Program-made: the position numbers and the translations under genes
NCBI GenBank assembly: GCA_017633495.1
Contig: JAGBPE010000247.1
Coordinates: forward strand, 1-37,827
DNA from: Bacteroidales bacterium
Lineage (GTDB): Bacteria; Bacteroidota; Bacteroidia; Bacteroidales; WCHB1-69
Length of the DNA: 37,827 nucleotides
Direction: 5' to 3'
Shown here: positions 33,613 through 37,827 of the stretch, one piece after another
Numbering within the stretch: position 1 is the stretch's first letter
Layout of the letters: each line of letters begins with the position of its first letter
Notes under the pieces: generated by a model
Databases searched by the model: none
What the model saw: only the letters and a program-made list of their open reading frames with translations
What the model was told of the DNA's origin: nothing

Positions 33613-34392
33613 ATGACAAACTACTACATAGATACCCACGCCCACTTGTACCGCGAGTACTACCCTGAAGACCTCCGCGAGGTGATTCAGCGGGCGGTGG
33701 ACGCTCGCGTGGAGAAGGTGCTCCTCGCCTGCGTGGACGCACAAACTCCCCCGATGATCGCAGAAGCGGTGGAGATGTTCCCGAACAACATCTTCGGACT
33801 CATCGGACTGCACCCTTCCGACGTGCGCGAAAACTACGAAGAGGTACTGGCGGAGCTGGAGACCCATATCGGCGACCGCAACATCGTCGGCATTGGCGAA
33901 ATAGGACTCGACTACTACCACGACCGCGATTTCGAGAAAGAGCAGCAGATTGTCTTCCAACGTCAGCTCGACTGGGCCCGCGACCGCAAACTGCCTCTGT
34001 CGCTGCACATCCGCAACGGATACAGTGAAGCGATTCCGATTCTGAATCAGTACGAAATCGGCTCGATGTCAGGCGTATTGCACTGCTTCTCGGGCGGCAT
34101 CCAAGAGGCGGAATGGGCTGCGAAACACGGATTTGTCATCGGTATCGGTGGCATCGTGACCTTCAAGAACAGCAAACTGCAGGAGCTGATTCCGAAGATC
34201 GGTTTGGACCACATCGTGTTGGAAACCGATGCTCCTTATCTCGCTCCCACCCCGCATCGCGGTACGCCCAACGAGAGCAGCTACATCCCGCTCATTGCAG
34301 CCAAAATCGCTGAAATCATGGAGGTTTCCGTGAAAGAGGTGATGGAGCGCACCACCGAAAATGCATTAAGAATCTTCAAATTAATTCAATAA
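33613..34392 (+). CDS. tatD: TatD-family metal-dependent hydrolase/deoxyribonuclease
   Basis: A 259-residue TIM-barrel metalloenzyme. The first metal-binding motif is His9-x-His11 in IDTHAHLY, then GEIGLDYYHDRD with the metal-bridging Glu. Further ligands are SLHIRN, LHCFSGG and LETDAPYLAPTPHRG. Family members act as 3'-5' DNA exonucleases or D-aminoacyl-tRNA deacylase-like hydrolases and are not part of Tat protein export. I chose the ATG at 33613 because family members start just before the D-x-H-x-H motif; in-frame ATGs at 33580 and 33592 lie in or beside the hairpin element. It is close to the next gene (9 nt), probably one transcript. Confidence 0.92.
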   Translation: MTNYYIDTHAHLYREYYPEDLREVIQRAVDARVEKVLLACVDAQTPPMIAEAVEMFPNNIFGLIGLHPSDVRENYEEVLAELETHIGDRNIVGIGEIGLDYYHDRDFEKEQQIVFQRQLDWARDRKLPLSLHIRNGYSEAIPILNQYEIGSMSGVLHCFSGGIQEAEWAAKHGFVIGIGGIVTFKNSKLQELIPKIGLDHIVLETDAPYLAPTPHRGTPNESSYIPLIAAKIAEIMEVSVKEVMERTTENALRIFKLIQ

Positions 34393-34401
34393 CCTTATAA
34401 A

Positions 34402-34956
34402 ATGAAAAAGCTATTCTCTACTCTCCTCATAATCAGCCTCTTCATAGGGGTGACTACTGCGCAATCCAACTCCTTCGGCACGCGCATAGGATACAACTTC
34501 GAGCTCTCTCTACAGCACCCGCTCGCCAGCTCCGGAATGCTGGAGTTTGACGCTGGGGTTACGCCTTTTATTTTCCAAAAGGGCGTTATGTACAACGAAG
34601 ACGGCACTGCAGTTGACCTACAATACACTTACGGACGCGTTCAAGCGGTAATTGCATACGACTGGATTATGGACATTCTTCCCAGCTTTTACTGGTACCT
34701 CGGTGCAGCCGTCGGCGTGAGCTGGGGTTACGGTGAATTCTTCGAAAGTCCACATTACGACAAAAACGGCAAATTGGTAACTTACAGAAAGTTAGGTCTC
34801 CCTATCGGTGCGCAAATTGGTCTGGAATACGAATTCAAAGCACCGATCAACATCAGTGTTGACTGGCGTCCGATGGTCAATGTCTTCGGATTTAGTCAGG
34901 GAGATTATACCTCTTATCTCTATAGCTTTTCGCTCGGTGTTCGCTACCGGTTTTAA
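34402..34956 (+). CDS. Small outer membrane beta-barrel protein, function unknown
   Basis: A 184-residue protein. Signal peptide residues 1-20 end TTAQ. The mature 164 residues show alternating strands (SFGTRIGYNFELSLQHPL, GVTPFIFQKGVMYN, FYWYLGAAVGVSWGYGEFF, LPIGAQIGLEYEF, INISVDWRPMVNVFGF) and end in YRF, the C-terminal aromatic of outer membrane barrels. The length fits an eight-stranded OmpX/OmpA-like barrel. There is no catalytic motif. It follows tatD by 9 nt. Confidence 0.75.
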   Translation: MKKLFSTLLIISLFIGVTTAQSNSFGTRIGYNFELSLQHPLASSGMLEFDAGVTPFIFQKGVMYNEDGTAVDLQYTYGRVQAVIAYDWIMDILPSFYWYLGAAVGVSWGYGEFFESPHYDKNGKLVTYRKLGLPIGAQIGLEYEFKAPINISVDWRPMVNVFGFSQGDYTSYLYSFSLGVRYRF

Positions 34957-34966
34957 TCCACAAAAT

Positions 34967-35011
34967 AAACCTGTAAACCTGTAAACCTGTAAACGTGTAA
35001 ACCTGTAAACC
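34967..35011 (+). repeat. Octameric tandem repeat AAACCTGT before the flavin oxidoreductase gene
   Basis: Five full 8-nt units (AAACCTGT three times, AAACGTGT, AAACCTGT) and a partial AAACC, ending 7 nt before the ATG at 35019. The unit is an 8-nt relative of the CCTTAAA/CCCTAAA heptamers before other genes. Confidence 0.85.
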
Positions 35012-35018
35012 AACAATA

Positions 35019-36269
35019 ATGATCGAATCAAACATTTTCACGCCCTGTCAGATTGGGCCTATAACATTAAAAAACAGAACAATACGTTCCGCAGCTTTTG
35101 AAAACATGGCACACGGAAACCGACCGACCGAGCAGCTGTTCAACTACCATACGGCGGTGGCTCGCGGCGGTGTCGGAATGACCACCGTGGCCTACGCTTC
35201 CGTGAGTCGCAGCGGACTCTCTTTCGAGGGACAGCTCTGGTTGCGCGAGGAGATTGTGCCGGAGTTGAAGAAGCTGACAGACGCGATCCACGCAGAAGGG
35301 GCGAAAGCCTCCATCCAGATCGGACACTGCGGCAACATGACGCACCGCTCGACTTGCGGTGAAAAACCGCTGTCCCCTTCTGGCCGTTTCAACCTCTACT
35401 CGCCGACTTTCACCCGCAAGATGACGGTGAAAGATATCGACCAGATCGTAGACGATTTCGGGAAGGCAGTGGATATGTGTCGTCGTGCCGGCTTCGACTG
35501 CATCGAGGTTCACGCGGGACACGGCTACCTCATCAGCCAGTTCCTCTCACCCTACACCAACCACCGTCGCGATGAATATGGCGGCTCCCTCGAAAACCGC
35601 ATGCGCTTCATGCGTCGCGTGATTTCCCGCGTGATGGAAGAGGCCAAAGACGATATGGCTATCGTGGTGAAAACCAATATGTATGACGGTTTCCGCAGCG
35701 GTATGCACGAGGACGAATGCATCAAAGTGGCGCAGGAATTGGAGAAGTTAGGAGTACACGCACTGGTGCTCACCGCCGGTTTCGTCAGCAAAGCCCCGAT
35801 GGACGTGATGCGCGGCGCAATGCCCCTGAAGACCCTCGCTTACTACATGGATTTCAAGAAGTTCTGGTGGCTGAAGTTCGGTCTCTTTTTCGGTGGCCGC
35901 CTTATGATCCCCACCGTTCCCTACAAGGACGCCTACTTCTACGACACCGCCATGAAGTTCCGCCAGGCCGTGAAGATGCCGCTGATTTACGTGGGCGGCA
36001 TGGTCAACAAAGACGATATGGAGAAGGTGCTGGATTCCGGTTTCGTGGCCTTCCAGATGGCCCGCGCCCTCGTTCACGACACCGATTTCGTGAACAAGCT
36101 GCACTCCGGCGAGGTGACCAAAAGCGGCTGCAAACACTCCAACTACTGCATCGGCCGTATGTACACGCTCGATATGCGCTGCCACCAGTGCATGAAGGAG
36201 AACGAATTGCCTGCAAAATTGCAACGAGAGATTGAAAAATCCGAGCGAAAAATCGAAGCTAATAAATAA
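35019..36269 (+). CDS. Old-yellow-enzyme-family NADH:flavin oxidoreductase
   Basis: A 416-residue FMN-binding TIM-barrel enzyme. ITLKNRTIRSAAFENMA is the N-terminal phosphate and FMN site. HAGHGYLISQFLSPYTNHRR gives the H-x-x-H substrate-binding pair, followed by DEYGGSLENRMRF. IYVGGMVN and FVAFQMARALVHD are the C-terminal FMN-phosphate motifs. It lacks the FAD/NADH domain of 2,4-dienoyl-CoA reductase and ends at ~416 residues. An extra C-terminal set, Cys371, Cys377, Cys388 and Cys391 (spacings 5, 10 and 2), resembles but does not match the 4Fe-4S motif of that family. The substrate is unknown; enoate or enone reduction is inferred. An octameric array lies directly before the gene. Confidence 0.88.
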   Translation: MIESNIFTPCQIGPITLKNRTIRSAAFENMAHGNRPTEQLFNYHTAVARGGVGMTTVAYASVSRSGLSFEGQLWLREEIVPELKKLTDAIHAEGAKASIQIGHCGNMTHRSTCGEKPLSPSGRFNLYSPTFTRKMTVKDIDQIVDDFGKAVDMCRRAGFDCIEVHAGHGYLISQFLSPYTNHRRDEYGGSLENRMRFMRRVISRVMEEAKDDMAIVVKTNMYDGFRSGMHEDECIKVAQELEKLGVHALVLTAGFVSKAPMDVMRGAMPLKTLAYYMDFKKFWWLKFGLFFGGRLMIPTVPYKDAYFYDTAMKFRQAVKMPLIYVGGMVNKDDMEKVLDSGFVAFQMARALVHDTDFVNKLHSGEVTKSGCKHSNYCIGRMYTLDMRCHQCMKENELPAKLQREIEKSERKIEANK

Positions 36270-36280
36270 TAAAAACCATA

Positions 36281-37366
36281 ATGAAGAAAAAAACAATCGC
36301 CATTATTCTTGGATGCCTGCTGTTAGTAGGTTGTCTGCTGCTTGTTTTGTTCAAAACCGGTGTGATTCGCGGCAATAGTCAGCCCAAATCCGACATTTTT
36401 GCCGTCAAAGACACGAACAATATCACCAAAATCTTCATCGCCGACATGAACGGAGAGTACACGTTGCTGGTGCGTCACGATGACGGCTGGTATGTGCAGG
36501 ATTCCGTGAAGGCGATGCCGCAGAAGGTGAACGACCTGCTGGCCACCATGCACAACATCACCCTGCAGCAAACGGTGGCGAAAACCGCCCAATCGAACAT
36601 CAACAAGATGATGTCGGTGAACGCCATCAAGGTCGAAATCTACCAAAATGCACCTAAATTCAAGATTTTCGGCATTCCGTTTTTCACCAAGGAACGCAAT
36701 GTGAAGACCTACTATATGGGTCCTTCAACGATGGACAATGTGGCCAATTTCGCCATTTTAGAGGGTTTTGACGAGCCTTGTATCGTCCATATTCCCGGTT
36801 TCCGCGGCTTCTTAACACCGTTTTACGCTTTTAAAGCCGTGGATTGGTACAATTGCGACCTATTCAGCACCAAAATCACCCGTATCAAGTCATTGAAAGT
36901 GGAGGATTTCGAGAATCCAGAGGAGTCTTACTATATCGAAAAGTCTGGCCCCCGTTTCTTCAGTCTGTATAATGTTCATAATGAGCTGATTCCGGATTAC
37001 GACACTGTGAAGCTGCTCGATATGTTGTCCGAATATCGCGACAAGAACTACGAAATCTACATCTCCAACATTTCCGATAGCGAAAAAGACTCCATCATCA
37101 GATTTAACCACTTCAAAACCATCACGTTAACAGACGTTGACGGCAAGAAAACGAAGTTGGATATGTACCGCAAGCTGGAACTGGATCCTTACTATTTGGA
37201 TGCTATCATTGGCGGTGAAGAACGTTCCGGTGAAGAGCCTTATAACCGCGACAAGTTCTATGCAGTGCTGAACGGCAACACGAAGGATTTCGTGCAGTGC
37301 CAATATTTCCACTTCGACCGTCAGGTGCAGCCGCTCTCCTATTTCCTGAAACAGCAGCCGAAATAG
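36281..37366 (+). CDS. DUF4340-like membrane-anchored protein
   Basis: A 361-residue protein. One N-terminal membrane segment (residues ~6-27, IAIILGCLLLVGCLLLVLF) is followed by a large outside domain. SDIFAVKDTNNITKIFIADMNG, LLVRHDDGWYVQDSVKAMPQKVNDLLATM and KIFGIPFFTKERNVKTYYMG match the repeated-beta pattern of DUF4340, a domain often encoded near gliding or ABC-export genes. No such gene is in view. It lies 11 nt after the oxidoreductase gene and 1 nt before ribD, so these probably form one transcript. The function is unknown. Confidence 0.75.
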   Translation: MKKKTIAIILGCLLLVGCLLLVLFKTGVIRGNSQPKSDIFAVKDTNNITKIFIADMNGEYTLLVRHDDGWYVQDSVKAMPQKVNDLLATMHNITLQQTVAKTAQSNINKMMSVNAIKVEIYQNAPKFKIFGIPFFTKERNVKTYYMGPSTMDNVANFAILEGFDEPCIVHIPGFRGFLTPFYAFKAVDWYNCDLFSTKITRIKSLKVEDFENPEESYYIEKSGPRFFSLYNVHNELIPDYDTVKLLDMLSEYRDKNYEIYISNISDSEKDSIIRFNHFKTITLTDVDGKKTKLDMYRKLELDPYYLDAIIGGEERSGEEPYNRDKFYAVLNGNTKDFVQCQYFHFDRQVQPLSYFLKQQPK

Positions 37367-37367
37367 C

Positions 37368-37827
37368 ATGAGCGACGAACTCTACATGCAAAGATGCCTG
37401 CAGCTGGCCGCCTTGGGATTGGGCAAAACGAGTCCGAACCCGATGGTGGGCGCGGTAATCGTGCATAACGGCAAAATCATCGGCGAAGGATATCACCATC
37501 AATGCGGTCAGGCACACGCGGAAGTGAATGCCATTAACTCCGTAAAAGACAAAGAGTTACTGAAAGAGAGCACCATCTACGTGAACCTGGAACCCTGCTC
37601 CCATTTCGGAAAAACGCCACCCTGTGCCGATGCGATTATCCGTTATGGGATTCCCAAGGTGGTGATCGGTTCTATCGATTATCACGACAAGGTAAACGGC
37701 AACGGTGTGCGTAAGCTGCGTAAGGCAGGTGTGGAGGTAGTGGAAAACGTTTGCGAAGCTGATTGTGAGGAACTTAACAAGCGGTTCTTTACCTTCCATC
37801 AGCAGCATCGACCCTACATCATCCTGA
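37368..37827 (+). CDS. ribD: Riboflavin biosynthesis protein RibD, deaminase part (cut by window edge)
   Basis: From the ATG at 37368, 153 codons are open to the window edge. This is the N-terminal deaminase domain of RibD, which acts on 2,5-diamino-6-ribosylamino-pyrimidinone 5'-phosphate; the reductase domain would follow outside the window. Zinc site: His50 and catalytic Glu52 in AHAEVNAIN, Cys77 and Cys86 in EPCSHFGKTPPCADAI. SPNPMVGAVIV is at residues 22-32. The start follows the DUF4340 stop after one base. Confidence 0.95.
   Translation, partial: MSDELYMQRCLQLAALGLGKTSPNPMVGAVIVHNGKIIGEGYHHQCGQAHAEVNAINSVKDKELLKESTIYVNLEPCSHFGKTPPCADAIIRYGIPKVVIGSIDYHDKVNGNGVRKLRKAGVEVVENVCEADCEELNKRFFTFHQQHRPYIIL

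Noticed and set aside
34967..35011. CRISPR-like array before the flavin oxidoreductase gene
   Set aside because: The 8-nt units are directly adjacent with no spacers, so it is a simple tandem repeat.

Overview
The window is chromosomal DNA from a member of the Bacteroidota, most likely the order Bacteroidales; the genus cannot be named from the sequence alone. The evidence is a pair of secreted subtilases ending in type IX secretion (Por) sorting domains, a DUF5686/carboxypeptidase-regulatory-like outer membrane protein, A-rich gene starts without Shine-Dalgarno sites, and repeated matches to the Bacteroidota -7 promoter element TAnnTTTG before most transcription units. No phage, insertion sequence, CRISPR array, rRNA or tRNA was found.

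Layout. 1-185 (-) is the start of an Fe-S protein cut by the window edge. 288-3645 (+) holds two tandem paralogous S8 proteases. 3761-8001 (+) holds purC, a CoA-disulfide-reductase/rhodanese fusion and hutH. 8125-10583 (+) is a translationally coupled pair of RNA-modification genes (RluB-type pseudouridine synthase and a U32/TrhP-type tRNA hydroxylase), followed by a small lipoprotein. 11075-14620 (-) holds lgt and the DUF5686 protein. 14779-18139 holds a TroA/BtuF-like binding lipoprotein (+), prfA (-) and a lone DppB-type permease (+). 18464-21998 (+) holds the B12-dependent ribonucleotide reductase and a LutA-like cysteine-rich protein. 21999-23974 (-) is gpsA with an overlapping FemAB-like GNAT gene. 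24127-25458 (+) encodes a secreted thioredoxin-esterase fusion. 25463-31899 (-) holds a TPR protein, serS, a YD-like repeat protein, pruA and a small membrane-anchored protein. 32116-37827 (+) holds a MATE transporter, tatD, a small beta-barrel protein, an old-yellow-enzyme-type oxidoreductase, a DUF4340 protein and the 5' part of ribD.

Most genes are core housekeeping: purine, riboflavin and deoxynucleotide synthesis, translation, lipoprotein and phospholipid synthesis, and histidine and proline catabolism. The unusual content is mainly between the genes. Three copies of an ~82-85 bp element (3642, 15727, 33501) fold into three consecutive hairpins with compensatory base changes in all three stems. 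Four 28-bp perfect palindromes share the arms GTAGAGACG/CGTCTCTAC but carry two different palindromic cores. Heptameric or octameric tandem repeats such as CCTTAAA, CCCTAAA and AAACCTGT sit directly before several start codons. Twice a dispersed element supplies the stop codon of the gene upstream. Among the proteins, the most unusual is the TlpA-like thioredoxin fused to a cinnamoyl/feruloyl-esterase-like hydrolase.
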